This document shows, one piece after another, positions 1 to 10,300 of a DNA stretch of 64,000 nucleotides. The stretch comes from Rhodanobacter sp. LX-99 (lineage in GTDB: Bacteria; Pseudomonadota; Gammaproteobacteria; Xanthomonadales; Rhodanobacteraceae). The translations under genes were made by a program, and so were the position numbers. Location: NCBI RefSeq assembly GCF_018599185.1, contig NZ_JAHFVL010000001.1, forward strand, positions 806,001 to 870,000, in the 5' to 3' direction. How positions within the stretch are numbered: the first letter of the stretch is position 1; each line of letters starts with the position of its first letter. Under the pieces are notes generated by a model. The model was not told the DNA's origin and searched no databases. It was given only the letters and a program-made list of their open reading frames with translations.

Positions 1-2
1 CG

Positions 3-1871
3 TTCACCGACAAGCAGATCCGCGACGGCTTCGAATCGGACACCACCAACTGGATGTCGTGGTATTCGAAGGACGACCAGTATTCGCGCGAGAAGCTCTC
101 CGGCGACCTGGAGAAGCTGCAGTCCTACTACATGGATCGCGGCTACGCCGATTTCGGCGTCGACTCCACCCAGGTGGCCATTGCGCCGGACAAGCGCGCG
201 ATGTACATCGACGCCAGCATCAAGGAAGGCGAGATCTACAAGGTCGCCGACGTCAAGCTGCTCGGCGAGCTGATCCTGCCGGAGAAGACCATGCGCCAGC
301 TGGTCTTCGTCAAGGCCGGCGAAACCTTCAACCGCGCCGCGGTCGAAGCCAGCAGCAAGGCGATCAAGGCGGTGCTGGCCAATATCGGCTACGCCTACGC
401 CAAGGTCACCCCGATCCCGAAGCTGGACAAGGAAAAGCGCACGGTCGACCTGACCCTGTACGTCGAGCCCGGCCAGCGCGTATACGTGCGGCGGGTGGTG
501 TTCCAGGGCAACACGCGCACCGAGGACGGCGTGCTGCGCCGCGAGATGCGCCAGCTCGAAGGCTCCTGGTACTCGCAGGCGGCGATCGACCGCTCCAAGG
601 TCCGTCTGCAGCGGCTGGGCTATTTCAAGACGGTCGACATCGACAAGAAGCTGGTACCGGGCACCCAGGACAAGGTCGATGTCACGGTCAAGGTCGAGGA
701 GCAGTCCGCCGGCAGCATGCAGTTCGGCATCGGCTATTCGCAGTACTCCGGCATCATCCTGAATGCCTCGGTGTCGCAGAACAACCTGTTCGGCAGCGGC
801 GACAGCTTCTCGATCAGCGGTGAGCGCAGCACCTACTACACCCGCCTCGGCCTCAACTACTACAACCCCTACCTGACCGACAGCGGCATCGGCATCGGCT
901 ACAGCGCCTCGTACTCGAAGACCGACTACGGCAATACCGATTTCGCGAACTACGCCACCAGCGCGAAGAGTTTCTCCACCTACCTCGGCATCCCGATCAG
1001 CGAGACCGACGGCCTGCGCGTGGGCCTGGGCATCAGCAGCAACAAGGTCAACCTGTTCCCGGGCTACAGCCCGCTGGTGCTGATCGACTACCAGAACGAG
1101 ATCGGCAACAAGACCATCCACACCTGGACCGGCACGCTGGGCTGGAACCACGACACCCGCAACGGCTACTGGGCGCCGACCCGCGGCGGCCTGCTCTCGG
1201 CCTCGACCGACGTCGCCCTGCCCGGCTCGACCGTGCAGTACTGGAAGCTCTCTACCGAGGCGAACCACTACTGGCCGATCGGCAAGGGTTTCGTGCTGTA
1301 TCTGGATGGCCGGGTCGAATACGGCAAGACCTACGGCAAGAACGGCATCAGCGACGAGGCTTACGATCAACTGGCGGCGGCCAGCAAGGCCGACAACCCC
1401 AGCCAGAGCCACATCATCACCGACATGCGCCAGGACCTGCCGTTCTGGCAGAACTCCTACGCCGGCGGCGTGCGCGACGTGCGCGGCTTCCAGGACAACA
1501 CGCTGGGGCCGCGGGTCTGCATCGACGGCAGCACTCCCAACGCGGGCGGCATGTGCAACAACGGCGCGTATTACGCGCAGCCCATCGGCGGCGCGTTCAA
1601 GGTGCTCGGCACCGCGCAGGTGTTCCTGCCGCTGCCGTTCCTGAAGGACGTCAACACCGCGCGCGTGTCCTGGTTCATGGACGTCGGCAACGTCTACAAG
1701 GATTACAAGAGCTTCGATGCTTCCGAGCTGCGCGCGTCCACCGGCATCTCGCTGCAGTGGCAGGCGCCGATCGGCCCGCTGATCATCAGCCTCGCCGTGC
1801 CATTCCGCTCGAAGGACGCGGACCGCCACTACGAGGAGCGCATCCAGTTCACCTTCGGCAGCCAGTTCTGA
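3..1871 (+). CDS. bamA: Outer membrane assembly protein BamA, 5' end missing
   Basis: BamA is the central barrel of the BAM complex and folds and inserts beta-barrel proteins into the outer membrane. The reading frame is open from the first bases of the window, so the signal peptide and first POTRA domains lie upstream. The visible 622 residues begin in about the third POTRA domain (the segment SYYMDRGYADFGVDSTQV closely matches BamA POTRA3), followed by further POTRA domains to about residue 240 and a C-terminal barrel. The protein ends in Phe, as expected for an outer-membrane barrel. An intrinsic terminator follows directly, and skp/ompH, the usual next gene, is not there. Identification is secure; only the truncation by the window edge limits it. 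Confidence 0.97.
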   Translation, partial: FTDKQIRDGFESDTTNWMSWYSKDDQYSREKLSGDLEKLQSYYMDRGYADFGVDSTQVAIAPDKRAMYIDASIKEGEIYKVADVKLLGELILPEKTMRQLVFVKAGETFNRAAVEASSKAIKAVLANIGYAYAKVTPIPKLDKEKRTVDLTLYVEPGQRVYVRRVVFQGNTRTEDGVLRREMRQLEGSWYSQAAIDRSKVRLQRLGYFKTVDIDKKLVPGTQDKVDVTVKVEEQSAGSMQFGIGYSQYSGIILNASVSQNNLFGSGDSFSISGERSTYYTRLGLNYYNPYLTDSGIGIGYSASYSKTDYGNTDFANYATSAKSFSTYLGIPISETDGLRVGLGISSNKVNLFPGYSPLVLIDYQNEIGNKTIHTWTGTLGWNHDTRNGYWAPTRGGLLSASTDVALPGSTVQYWKLSTEANHYWPIGKGFVLYLDGRVEYGKTYGKNGISDEAYDQLAAASKADNPSQSHIITDMRQDLPFWQNSYAGGVRDVRGFQDNTLGPRVCIDGSTPNAGGMCNNGAYYAQPIGGAFKVLGTAQVFLPLPFLKDVNTARVSWFMDVGNVYKDYKSFDASELRASTGISLQWQAPIGPLIISLAVPFRSKDADRHYEERIQFTFGSQF

Positions 1872-1895
1872 CCTGATCCGGAGATCGGGGGACCG

Positions 1896-1926
1896 AAGAA
1901 AGCGCGGCCAGGCCGCGCTTTCTTTT
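1896..1926 (+). terminator. Intrinsic terminator after bamA
   Basis: A near-perfect inverted repeat, AAGAAAGCGCGGCC against GGCCGCGCTTTCTT with one central base, ends in a short T-rich run. It lies 25 bases after the bamA stop and separates bamA from lpxD transcription. Confidence 0.8.
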
Positions 1927-1954
1927 GCCGGCCTGCTTTCGCCGGCTTGGCGCA

Positions 1955-1983
1955 CTGCACGCCGCGGCGCCACCCCCTACAAT
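1955..1983 (+). promoter_or_regulatory. Possible promoter for lpxD
   Basis: A good -10 hexamer TACAAT lies at 1978-1983. The -35 at the right distance (CTGCAC) is poor, so this is tentative. A promoter is expected here because the terminator after bamA isolates lpxD. It would give an untranslated leader of under 20 bases. Confidence 0.35.
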
Positions 1984-2006
1984 GGCCGGCAGGTTCCGGA
2001 GTACGC

Positions 2007-3035
2007 ATGAGCGCAATCAACTACACGGTGGCCGAACTGGCCGAGCGGTTCGGCCTCAGCTTCAGCGGCGATGGCGCGCGGGTCATCGACGGCGTCGGCA
2101 CGCTGGCCGGCGCCGGCCCCAGCCAGCTGAGCTTCCTCTCCAACAGCAAGTACACCGCCCAACTGGCCGCCGCTCGCGCCGGCGTGATCGTGCTGCGCGA
2201 GGAAAACCTCGCCGACTGCCCGACGGCGGCGCTGATCGCGCGGGATCCGTACGTCGCCTATGCGCGCATCGCCGCGCTGTTCGAACGGATGCCGGCCGCA
2301 CCGGCGGGCATCCACCCCAGCGCCGTGGTTGCCGCCGGGGCGCAGGTCAGCGCCAGCGCCAGCATCGGCCCCGGCTGCGTGATCGCCGACGGCGCGGTGA
2401 TCGGCGACGGCGTCGTGCTCGGCCCGCACTGCATCATCGGCGAAGACTGCACGGTCGGCGCACAGTCGCGGCTGGTGGCGCGGGTCACCCTGGTCACCCG
2501 GGTCACGCTCGGCCAGCGCGTGCTGGTGCATCCCGGCGCGGTGATCGGCTCGGACGGCTTCGGCCTCGCCTTCGACAAGGACCATTGGATCAAGCTGCCG
2601 CAGCTCGGCGGCGTGCGCATCGGCGACGACTGCGAGATCGGCGCGAACACCACGATCGACCGCGGCGCGCTGGACGACACCGTGCTGGAAGAGGACGTGC
2701 GGCTGGACAACCAGATCCAGATCGCCCACAACGTGCACGTCGGCGCGCACACCGCGATGGCCGGCTGCGCGGCGGTGGCCGGCAGCGCGAAGATCGGCCG
2801 CTACTGCATGATCGGCGGCAACGCCGGCGTGCTCGGCCATCTCGAACTGGCCGACCGGGTTACCATTACCGCCAAGAGCCTGGTCACGCATTCGATCCGC
2901 GAGCCCGGCGAATATTCATCCGGCGTGCCGCTGCAGGACAACCGCCAGTGGCGGAAGAACGCGGCGCGCTTCAAGCATCTGGACGAGTACGCGCGCCGAT
3001 TGTCGGCGCTGGAGAAGGACAGCAACAATGAGTGA
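2007..3035 (+). CDS. lpxD: UDP-3-O-acylglucosamine N-acyltransferase LpxD
   Basis: LpxD adds the amide-linked hydroxyacyl chain from acyl-ACP to UDP-3-O-acyl-glucosamine, the third step of lipid A synthesis. The 342-residue protein has the N-terminal LpxD domain, then a long run of left-handed beta-helix hexapeptide repeats (many I-G-x-x-x units) and the conserved segment IAHNVHVGAHTAMAG, whose His is the presumed catalytic base. An upstream in-frame start exists at 1947, but the ATG at 2007 has GGAG five bases before it and begins the normal N-terminus. The stop overlaps the fabZ start by 8 bases, so the two are probably translationally coupled. Confidence 0.95.
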   Translation: MSAINYTVAELAERFGLSFSGDGARVIDGVGTLAGAGPSQLSFLSNSKYTAQLAAARAGVIVLREENLADCPTAALIARDPYVAYARIAALFERMPAAPAGIHPSAVVAAGAQVSASASIGPGCVIADGAVIGDGVVLGPHCIIGEDCTVGAQSRLVARVTLVTRVTLGQRVLVHPGAVIGSDGFGLAFDKDHWIKLPQLGGVRIGDDCEIGANTTIDRGALDDTVLEEDVRLDNQIQIAHNVHVGAHTAMAGCAAVAGSAKIGRYCMIGGNAGVLGHLELADRVTITAKSLVTHSIREPGEYSSGVPLQDNRQWRKNAARFKHLDEYARRLSALEKDSNNE

Positions 3036-3501
3036 GAAAAGCGACTTCATGGCACTGCCGATCAACGTGGAGCAGATCCAGGAACTGCTGCCGCACCGCT
3101 ACCCGTTCCTGCTGGTGGACCGCGTGGTCGAGATCGTGCCCGACGCCAGCGTGGTCGCGTTGAAGAACGTGACCATCAACGAACCGTTCTTCCAGGGCCA
3201 CTTCCCCGGCCACCCGGTGATGCCCGGCGTGCTGATCATCGAGGCGATGGCGCAGGCCGCCGGCCTGCTGACCCAGCTGAGCCGCCGCTTCAAGGGTGAC
3301 AAGGGCAGCCCGCTGTTCTATCTGGTCAAGGTCGACAACGCGCGCTTCAGCGCACCGGTGGTTCCCGGCGACCAGTTGCGTTTCGAAGTCAGCCAGAAGC
3401 GCCTGGTGCGCGGCATGGGCCTGTTCGTGGCCCGCAGCCTGGTCGACGGCAAGGAAGTGGCCAGTTGTGAACTGATGTGCGCCGCGAGGGCCCACAAATG
3501 A
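3028..3501 (+). CDS. fabZ: 3-hydroxyacyl-ACP dehydratase FabZ
   Basis: FabZ dehydrates beta-hydroxyacyl-ACP to trans-2-enoyl-ACP in fatty-acid elongation and competes with LpxA/LpxD for hydroxyacyl-ACP. The protein is 157 residues (usual about 150), a single hot-dog fold with the catalytic stretch [19 protein letters not shown] containing the active-site His and Glu. The first ATG overlaps the end of lpxD; a second in-frame ATG at 3049 (MALPIN) would give a more typical length. The stop overlaps lpxA as ATGA. It lies in the conserved lpxD-fabZ-lpxA-lpxB order. Confidence 0.95.
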   Translation: MSEKSDFMALPINVEQIQELLPHRYPFLLVDRVVEIVPDASVVALKNVTINEPFFQGHFPGHPVMPGVLIIEAMAQAAGLLTQLSRRFKGDKGSPLFYLVKVDNARFSAPVVPGDQLRFEVSQKRLVRGMGLFVARSLVDGKEVASCELMCAARAHK

Positions 3502-4271
3502 TCCATCCCACTGCGCTGATCGACCCTTCCGCCATCATCGGCGCCAACGTCAGCGTCGGCGCGTACAGCGTGATCGGCGCCGAGGTCGAAATCGGCGACG
3601 GCACGCAGATCGGTCCGCATGTGGTGATCGAAGGGCCCACGAAGATCGGCCGCGACAACCGCATCACCCAGTTCGCCTCGCTGGGCGGCGCGCCACAGGA
3701 CAAGAAATGGCAGGGCGAACGCACCGAACTGGTGATCGGCGACCGCAACCTGATCCGCGAATTCACCACCATCAACCGCGGCACCGGCCATGGCGGCGGC
3801 ATCACCCGCATCGGCGACGACAACTGGGTGCTTGCCTACGTGCACGTGGCGCACGACTGCCAGATCGGCAACAACGTGGTGTTCTCCAACTACTCGGCGC
3901 TGGCCGGGCACGTCACCATCGGCGACTGGACGATCCTGTCCGGCTATTCGGGCGTGCACCAGTTCTGCAAGGTCGGCGCGCACGCGTTCATCGGCATGGG
4001 CTGCCTGGTCGGCCACGACGTGCCACCGTTCGTGATGATGGCGAACGAGCAGCAGGGCCGTCCGCGCGGCATCAACAGCGAGGGCCTGAAGCGCCGCGGC
4101 TTCGACGCCACGCGCATCGCCGCGATCAAGCGCGCCTACCGCACGCTGTACATGGCCGGCCTGCCGCTGCCCGAGGCGCGCGAGAAGCTGGTCGAGCAGG
4201 CACGCGAAAGCGACGACGTGCGCGCCATGCTGGAATTCATCGACCACAGCGAGCGTGCGCTTGCCCGATAA
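3498..4271 (+). CDS. lpxA: UDP-N-acetylglucosamine acyltransferase LpxA
   Basis: LpxA catalyses the first committed step of lipid A synthesis, 3-O-acylation of UDP-GlcNAc. The 257-residue protein has about ten coils of hexapeptide repeats, the HVAHDC segment that carries the catalytic His in the family, and the typical C-terminal stretch [11 protein letters not shown] followed by helices. The ATG overlaps the fabZ stop, and this start gives the canonical N-terminus [12 protein letters not shown]; an in-frame upstream start at 3477 is rejected because it lies within fabZ. A perfect 11-bp hairpin covers the stop codon. Confidence 0.96.
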   Translation: MIHPTALIDPSAIIGANVSVGAYSVIGAEVEIGDGTQIGPHVVIEGPTKIGRDNRITQFASLGGAPQDKKWQGERTELVIGDRNLIREFTTINRGTGHGGGITRIGDDNWVLAYVHVAHDCQIGNNVVFSNYSALAGHVTIGDWTILSGYSGVHQFCKVGAHAFIGMGCLVGHDVPPFVMMANEQQGRPRGINSEGLKRRGFDATRIAAIKRAYRTLYMAGLPLPEAREKLVEQARESDDVRAMLEFIDHSERALAR

Positions 4272-4290
4272 GCGTGAAACGCTTATCGGG
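4264..4290 (+). promoter_or_regulatory. Perfect hairpin over the lpxA stop codon
   Basis: CCCGATAAGCG pairs exactly with CGCTTATCGGG around a TGAAA loop. The lpxA TAA lies within the 5' arm. No T-run follows, so this is not a canonical terminator; it may limit read-through into lpxB or protect the lpxA 3' end. Confidence 0.5.
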
Positions 4291-4343
4291 AAATCAAACA
4301 CGCGCTCTTGCCCTCATTTGGACGTAAAGCCGGAGGCGTTGAC

Positions 4344-5552
4344 ATGCAAACCAGCGAAGCCTCCCCCCTGATCGCCATCCTCGCCGGCGAAGACTCCGGC
4401 GACCAGCTCGGCGCCGACCTGATCGTGGCGCTGCGCCAGCGCTACCCGCAGGCGCGCTTCGTCGGCATCGGCGGCGCGCGCATGCAGCGCGAGGGCTTCG
4501 ACTCCTGGTACGACATCCGCGAACTGTCGCTGTTCGGCTTCAGCGAGGTGATCCGCCACCTGCCCCGCCTGCTGCGGCTGCGCAAGGCGCTGGTCGCGCG
4601 CCTGCTGCAGGCGCAGCCGGCCGTGGTGGTCGGCATCGACGCGCCCGACTTCAACCTCGGCGTGGAACAGCGCCTGAAGCAGGCCGGCGTGCTGACCGTG
4701 CACTACGTCAGCCCGTCGGTCTGGGCCTGGCGCGAGAAGCGCGCGGAGAAGATCGGCCGCAGCGCCAGCCGCGTGCTGTGCCTGTTCCCGATGGAGCCGG
4801 CGATCTACGCGAAGCACGGCGTCGACGCCCGCTTCGTCGGCCACCCGCTGGCCGACCGTTTCGCGCTGGTGTCCGACCGCGTCGGCGCGCGCGAGATCCT
4901 GCAGCTGCCGCAGCAGGCGCCGGTGCTGGCCGTGCTGCCCGGCAGCCGGCTGTCCGAAGTCGGCCGGCTGGGCCAGGTCTTCATCGATGCGGCGAACCGC
5001 GTGGCCGCCGCCGTGCCCGGGCTGCGCGTGGTGATTCCGGCCGCCAACCCGCAGGTGCATGCCAGGCTCGGCGAACTGCTGGCCCGCGGGCCGCAGGACG
5101 AAACCGCGCCGCTGTTGCTGGACGGCCGGGCGCACGAGGCGATGCTGGCCGCAGACGTGGTGCTGCTGGCCTCCGGCACCGCCACGCTGGAGGCGATGCT
5201 GGCCAAGCGGCCGATGGTGGTGGGCTACCGCGTCGCGCCGCTGAGCTACCGCATCGCCCGCGCGCTGAAGATGCTGAAGACCGACGTCTATGCGCTGCCG
5301 AACATCCTGGCGCGTGCCGCCGGCCTCGGCGACGGCCCGCTGGTGCCCGAACTGATGCAGGACGATTGCACCGCCGGGAACCTGGCCGCCGCCACGCTGG
5401 CGCTGTTCAAGGACAGCGAGCGGCGCGGTGCGATCGTCGCCGCGTTCGAGCAACTGCACCAGGCCCTGCGCGGCGGCCTGGAAGGCCACGCGGGGGATCG
5501 TGCGGCAGCGGCGATCGCCGAGCTGATCGACGCGAAACGTACCGATGGATAA
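4344..5552 (+). CDS. lpxB: Lipid-A-disaccharide synthase LpxB
   Basis: LpxB joins UDP-2,3-diacylglucosamine and lipid X to make the tetraacyl disaccharide of lipid A at the inner face of the cytoplasmic membrane. The 402-residue GT19 protein shows [14 protein letters not shown] near the N-terminus, [14 protein letters not shown] in the middle and LPGSRLSEV in the nucleotide-sugar half. The ATG at 4344 is chosen over an in-frame start at 4308 because GGAGG lies seven bases upstream of it. The stop overlaps rnhB by 8 bases. It is the fourth gene of the lpxD-fabZ-lpxA-lpxB group. Confidence 0.95.
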   Translation: MQTSEASPLIAILAGEDSGDQLGADLIVALRQRYPQARFVGIGGARMQREGFDSWYDIRELSLFGFSEVIRHLPRLLRLRKALVARLLQAQPAVVVGIDAPDFNLGVEQRLKQAGVLTVHYVSPSVWAWREKRAEKIGRSASRVLCLFPMEPAIYAKHGVDARFVGHPLADRFALVSDRVGAREILQLPQQAPVLAVLPGSRLSEVGRLGQVFIDAANRVAAAVPGLRVVIPAANPQVHARLGELLARGPQDETAPLLLDGRAHEAMLAADVVLLASGTATLEAMLAKRPMVVGYRVAPLSYRIARALKMLKTDVYALPNILARAAGLGDGPLVPELMQDDCTAGNLAAATLALFKDSERRGAIVAAFEQLHQALRGGLEGHAGDRAAAAIAELIDAKRTDG

Positions 5553-6198
5553 GCGCCTGTCCAATACCTGCTGCCCCGAACCGCCCGCTCGGGAAGAGGA
5601 GCGGGCGAACGCAAGGAGCATCTTCATCGCCGGCGTCGACGAGGCCGGCCGCGGCCCGCTGGCCGGACCGCTGGCGGTGGCCGCGGTGATCCTCGATCCG
5701 GCCCGCCCGATCGTCGGGCTGAACGACTCCAAGCAGCTCAGCGAAGCGAAGCGCGAAGCGCTATATCCGCTGATCATCGAGCGCGCGCTGGCGTACTGCA
5801 TCGTGTTGATCGAGCGGGACGAGATCGACCGCCTGAATATCTTCCAGGCCACCATGGCCGGCATGAGCCGCGCCGTGGCCGGTCTCGCACCGGTCGCCCA
5901 CGAGGCCCTGATCGACGGCAACCAGTTGCCGAAGGACCTGCCCTGCCCCGGCCGCGCCATCGTCGGCGGCGACGCGCTGGAACCGGCGATCAGCGCGGCG
6001 TCGATCCTGGCCAAGGTCAGCCGCGACCGCGTGATGGTCACGCTGGACGGCGTGCATCCCGGCTACGGCTTTGCCGCGCACAAGGGCTACGCGACCCCGG
6101 CGCACCTGGCCGCGCTGCAGCAGCTCGGGCCGTGCGCGCAACACCGCCGCAGCTTCGCGCCGGTACGCCTGCTGCTGGACCAGGCGCGATTGTTCTGA
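5545..6198 (+). CDS. rnhB: Ribonuclease HII
   Basis: RNase HII cuts RNA in RNA-DNA hybrids and starts removal of single misincorporated ribonucleotides. The 217-residue protein has the motif [13 protein letters not shown] with the first catalytic Asp and Glu, [13 protein letters not shown], and the later DG and [10 protein letters not shown] segments that hold remaining active-site residues. About 25 residues precede the first conserved motif, longer than in many homologues, so a later start is possible, but the ATG overlapping the lpxB stop fits coupling. Position after lpxB and before dnaE is conserved in gammaproteobacteria. Confidence 0.93.
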   Translation: MDKRLSNTCCPEPPAREEERANARSIFIAGVDEAGRGPLAGPLAVAAVILDPARPIVGLNDSKQLSEAKREALYPLIIERALAYCIVLIERDEIDRLNIFQATMAGMSRAVAGLAPVAHEALIDGNQLPKDLPCPGRAIVGGDALEPAISAASILAKVSRDRVMVTLDGVHPGYGFAAHKGYATPAHLAALQQLGPCAQHRRSFAPVRLLLDQARLF

Positions 6199-6415
6199 CC
6201 GATCGGCGCGGGATTCCCATGCTCGAACGGCCCGGTCGCGAACCCGCTGAGATTGATCCGCATAGCCCATTCGTCTATGCAACTTTTCCTCGCGCGGGCG
6301 CATCATTCGCTACAGGAATCGCGATCAGCACGGACGCACCGGCAACACCGGCCCGTCGTCCCTACGAGACTCGCCGGGCACGGTCACAAGCGCACCCAGT
6401 AGCAGGAGTCGTGCC

Positions 6416-6613
6416 ATGATGCTTCCCACCAACCGCCCCATCGCGCCACCGATGCCGACCCCCGCCTTCACGCTACCGGCGGACGACACGCGCGACGCCG
6501 CCCACGCCCCCGTGACGCCACACGCCGACTACAACCTCCGCCCGCTGGCGGTGGACAGCCTCGACCACTACGTCATCCGCCTCGACGAAAACGAACGGTT
6601 TCACGTGGTCTGA
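6416..6613 (+). CDS. Small hypothetical protein (65 aa), Pro/Ala-rich N-terminus
   Basis: I do not recognise this protein. It is 65 residues with a Pro/Thr/Ala-rich N-terminal half and an acidic C-terminal part ending DENERFHVV. It has no signal peptide, Cys or membrane helix. The support is an AGGAG about eight bases before the ATG pair at 6416/6419. The surrounding stretch 6199-6701 holds no other convincing gene; a weak promoter-like pair (TTGATC, 17 bases, TATGCA) lies at 6253-6281. It could be a spurious ORF in GC-rich DNA. Confidence 0.4.
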   Translation: MMLPTNRPIAPPMPTPAFTLPADDTRDAAHAPVTPHADYNLRPLAVDSLDHYVIRLDENERFHVV

Positions 6614-6701
6614 TGGCCACCGGCCGTCCCGCGACATGCGCTGACCGCTGTCCCTTTCTCGGCGCCAGGCATGTTGCTACGCTGGCGTCATCAATCGTGG
6701 G

Positions 6702-7250
6702 ATGGATGACATGCGCAGGATCGGCGTCGCACTGTTGGGCCTCATGCTCTGCTTCAACGCCAGGGCCGACGTGAAACCCGGCGAAGCGCCGCCGGACGCC
6801 TTGGGTACGACCCAGCGCGGGCAAGTGGTGACCGTCTCGTCCCTGCACGGCAAGGTCGTGGTGATCAGCTTCTGGGCCACCTGGTGCGGCTACTGCATGA
6901 AGGAGCTGCCGGTACTGGCGGGCCTGCAGACGCTGGCCACCGAACGCGGCCTGCCCCTGCAGGTGGTCACCATCAACCACGAGGAAGATCGACAGACCTA
7001 CGTGCGGACCGTTCGCGCCCTGCGCCCGCGCCTGCCCGGCCTGCTGATGACCTGGGACCATGACGGTGCCCTCGGCAAGCCCTACGGCACCGACAAGGGC
7101 ATCCCGGTCATGGTGATGCTGCATCGCGACGGTACCGTGGCCCATGTGCACGTGGGCTACGGCGAAGACATGCTGGACAGCTTGGTCGCCGAGATCAACG
7201 CGCTTCTGGCCGAACCGGCGCCGCCGGCGGTGGCCGCCGCGCCGGGCTGA
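6702..7250 (+). CDS. Secreted TlpA/ResA-type thioredoxin-like protein
   Basis: This is predicted to be a periplasmic thiol-disulfide protein. A hydrophobic signal sequence (residues about 4-22, ending in FNARA) is followed by an AhpC/TSA-Redoxin fold with the thioredoxin-like active site WCGYC in the context FWATWCGYCMKELP, and the family cis-Pro loop near KGIPVMVML. At 182 residues the length fits TlpA-like proteins. A second Met at 6711 (MRRIGVALLG) would give a more compact signal peptide. It could supply reductant for cytochrome c maturation or act in oxidative defence; no maturation genes are adjacent, so the partner is unknown. Confidence 0.85.
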   Translation: MDDMRRIGVALLGLMLCFNARADVKPGEAPPDALGTTQRGQVVTVSSLHGKVVVISFWATWCGYCMKELPVLAGLQTLATERGLPLQVVTINHEEDRQTYVRTVRALRPRLPGLLMTWDHDGALGKPYGTDKGIPVMVMLHRDGTVAHVHVGYGEDMLDSLVAEINALLAEPAPPAVAAAPG

Positions 7251-7360
7251 GCGGGGCTTCCGGCGAGGCGCCGCCGCGCTTCGCGCAAACCGCGCATAAG
7301 TCAATCTTGCCGCTGGGCAAGGCGCCGGGTAGCCTGCGGAGACTCACCGCGCAAGAACGC

Positions 7361-10300
7361 ATGACCGTCCGCTATACCCACCTGCACCTGCACAGCGAAT
7401 ATTCGCTGGTCGATTCGACCATCCGCATCAAGGCGCTGGTCGCCGCCTGCGTGCGCGACGGCATCCCGGCAGTGGCGCTGACCGACGACAGCAACATGTT
7501 CGCGCTGGTGAAGTTCTACAAGGCCTGCAGTGCGGCCGGCATCAAGCCGATCGGCGGCTGCGACCTGTGGATCTCCGCACCGGACGACCCGCGCCCGTGG
7601 CGGCTCACCTTGCTGTGCCAGGATCGCGACGGCTACCTCAACCTGTCGCGGCTGGTCTCGCGCGCGTGGCAGGAAGGCCAGCACGGCGGCCGCGCATTGG
7701 TCGAAGCCGGCTGGCTGAGCGCCGACGCCAGCAGCGGACTGATCGCCCTGCTCGGCCGCGACAGCGAAGTCGGCCGCATCGCGCTGAACCAGGGCGCCGA
7801 GGCCGCGCTGGCGAAGCTGCGCCCGCTGGCGCGGCTGTTCTCCGAGCGGCTGTACCTGGAGCTGACCCGCTGCGGCCGCGACGGCGAGGAAAACTGGAAT
7901 ACCGCCGCGCTGGCACTGGCCGCCGAACTCGGCCTGCCTGTGCTGGCCAGCAACGACGTGCGCTTCCTCAAGCAGGACGACTTCGGCGCGCACGAAGCGC
8001 GCGTGTGCATCAACCAGGGCCGCGTGCTGGCCGACCCGAAACGCCCGCGCGAGTACAGCGACCAGCAATACCTGAAGACACCCGACGAGATGGCCGCGCT
8101 GTTCGCGGATATCCCCGAGGCGCTGGAAAACACCGTCGAACTGGCGAAACGCTGCACCCTGGAACTCAAGTTCGGCACCTACTACCTGCCCGACTTCCCG
8201 GTGCCCGAAGGCCACGACCTCGACAGCCACATCCGCGAGCTGTCGCGGCAAGGCCTCAAGGAGCGCCTGGCCAGCGCGCCGCTGGCCGCCGGCCACACGC
8301 TCGCCGACTACGAGGCGCGGCTGGAACGCGAGCTGGACGTCATCGTCAAGATGGGTTTCCCCGGCTACTTCCTGATCGTGGCGGACTTCATCAACTGGGG
8401 CAAACAGAACGGCATTCCGGTCGGCCCCGGCCGCGGTTCCGGCGCCGGTTCGCTGGTCGCCTGGGCGCTGAAGATCACCGACCTCGACCCGCTGCAGTTC
8501 AACCTGCTGTTCGAGCGCTTCCTCAACCCGGAACGCGTGTCGATGCCCGACTTCGACATCGACTTCTGCATGGATCGCCGCGACGAGGTCATCGACTACG
8601 TGGCGCGCAAGTACGGCCGCGACCGCGTCAGCCAGATCATCACCTACGGCTCGATGGCGGCCAAGGCGGTGCTGCGCGACTCCGGCCGCGTGCTCGGCAT
8701 GGGTTACGGCCAGGTCGACAAGCTGGCGAAGATGGTGCCGCCGCGGCCGCTCGACCTTACCCTGTCCGATGCGCTGGGCCGCTCGGAGAAGTCGAAGAAG
8801 GAACCCGATCGCGTCGTCAGGGAGTTCTGCGAAGCGTACGAGCAGGACGAGGACGCCCGCGCGCTGGTCGACCTGGCGCTGAAGCTCGAAAACCTCACCC
8901 GCAACGCCGGCAAGCACGCCGGCGGCGTGGTGATCGCGCCGACCCCGCTGACCGACTTCGCGCCGCTGTACTGCGAAGCCGGCGGCGGCGGCGTAGTGAC
9001 CCAGTACGACAAGGACGACGTGGAAGCGGTCGGCCTGGTCAAGTTCGACTTCCTCGGCCTGCGCACGCTCACCATCATCGACTGGGCGGTGAAGGCGATC
9101 AACGCCCGCCGCGCGAAAACCGGCGAAGCGCCGCTGGACATCTCGGCGCTGCCGCTGGACGACCCGGCACCGTACGATCTGCTGAAGAAGGCGCAGACCG
9201 TCGCCGTGTTCCAGCTCGAATCCTCCGGCATGCAGCGCATGCTGAAGGACGCGAAACCCGACCGCTTCGAGGACATCATCGCGCTGGTGGCGCTGTACCG
9301 CCCCGGCCCGATGGACCTGATCCCCAGCTTCATCGCGCGCAAGCACGGCCGCGAGGACGTGGAGTATCCCGACCCGCGCGTCGAGCCGATCCTGAAGGAG
9401 ACCTACGGCATCATGGTCTACCAGGAGCAGGTGATGCAGATGGCGCAGATCGTGGGCGGCTACTCGCTCGGCGGCGCCGACCTGCTGCGCCGCGCGATGG
9501 GCAAGAAGAAGCTGGAGGAAATGGCGAAGGAGCGCGCCAAGTTCCGCGAAGGCGCGGCGAAGGACGGCCTCAGCGGCGAGAAGGCCGATTCCATCTTCGA
9601 CCTGATGGAGAAGTTCGCCGGCTACGGCTTCAACAAGTCGCACGCCGCCGCCTACGCGCTGGTCTCCTACCAGACCGCCTGGCTGAAGGCGCACTACCCG
9701 GCCGAATTCATGGCCGCGACGATCTCCTCGGACATGGACAACACCGACAAGGTGGTGACCTTCCTGGACGAATCGAAGGCGATCGGCATCACCGTGCAGC
9801 CGCCGGACGTCAACGCGTCCGAGTACATGTTCGTGGCGGTCGAGCCGAAAACGATTCAATACGGATTGGGCGCGATCAAGGGCGTCGGCCAGGGCGCCTG
9901 CGAATCCATCGTCGCCGAGCGCGCCCACGGCAAGTACACCGACCTGGCCGACTTCTGCCGCCGCGTCGATCCGAGCCGGCTCAACCGCCGCGTGCTGGAA
10001 GCGCTGATCCTGTCCGGGGCGCTGGATGCGCTGGCGGCGAATCGCGCCAGCCTGATGCTGCAGCTGCCCGACGCGATCAAGGCCGCCGAGCAGCACCTGC
10101 GCGACCGGCAGTCCGGCCAGAACGACATGTTCGGCGCCGCCATGGGCAGCGCCACGCCGGTGCTGGAAATCGAACTGCCGACCGTGCCGGAATGGCCGCT
10201 GGAGCAGAAGCTGCAGGGCGAGCGCGACACGCTCGGGCACTACCTGTCCGGCCATCCCACCGACCCGTGGAAGGACGAACTGGCGCAACTGTCGACCTGC

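Noticed and set aside
6253..6281. Promoter TTGATC-17-TATGCA before the small ORF
   Set aside because: Only 4 and 3 of 6 consensus bases match, so it is not listed as a separate feature.
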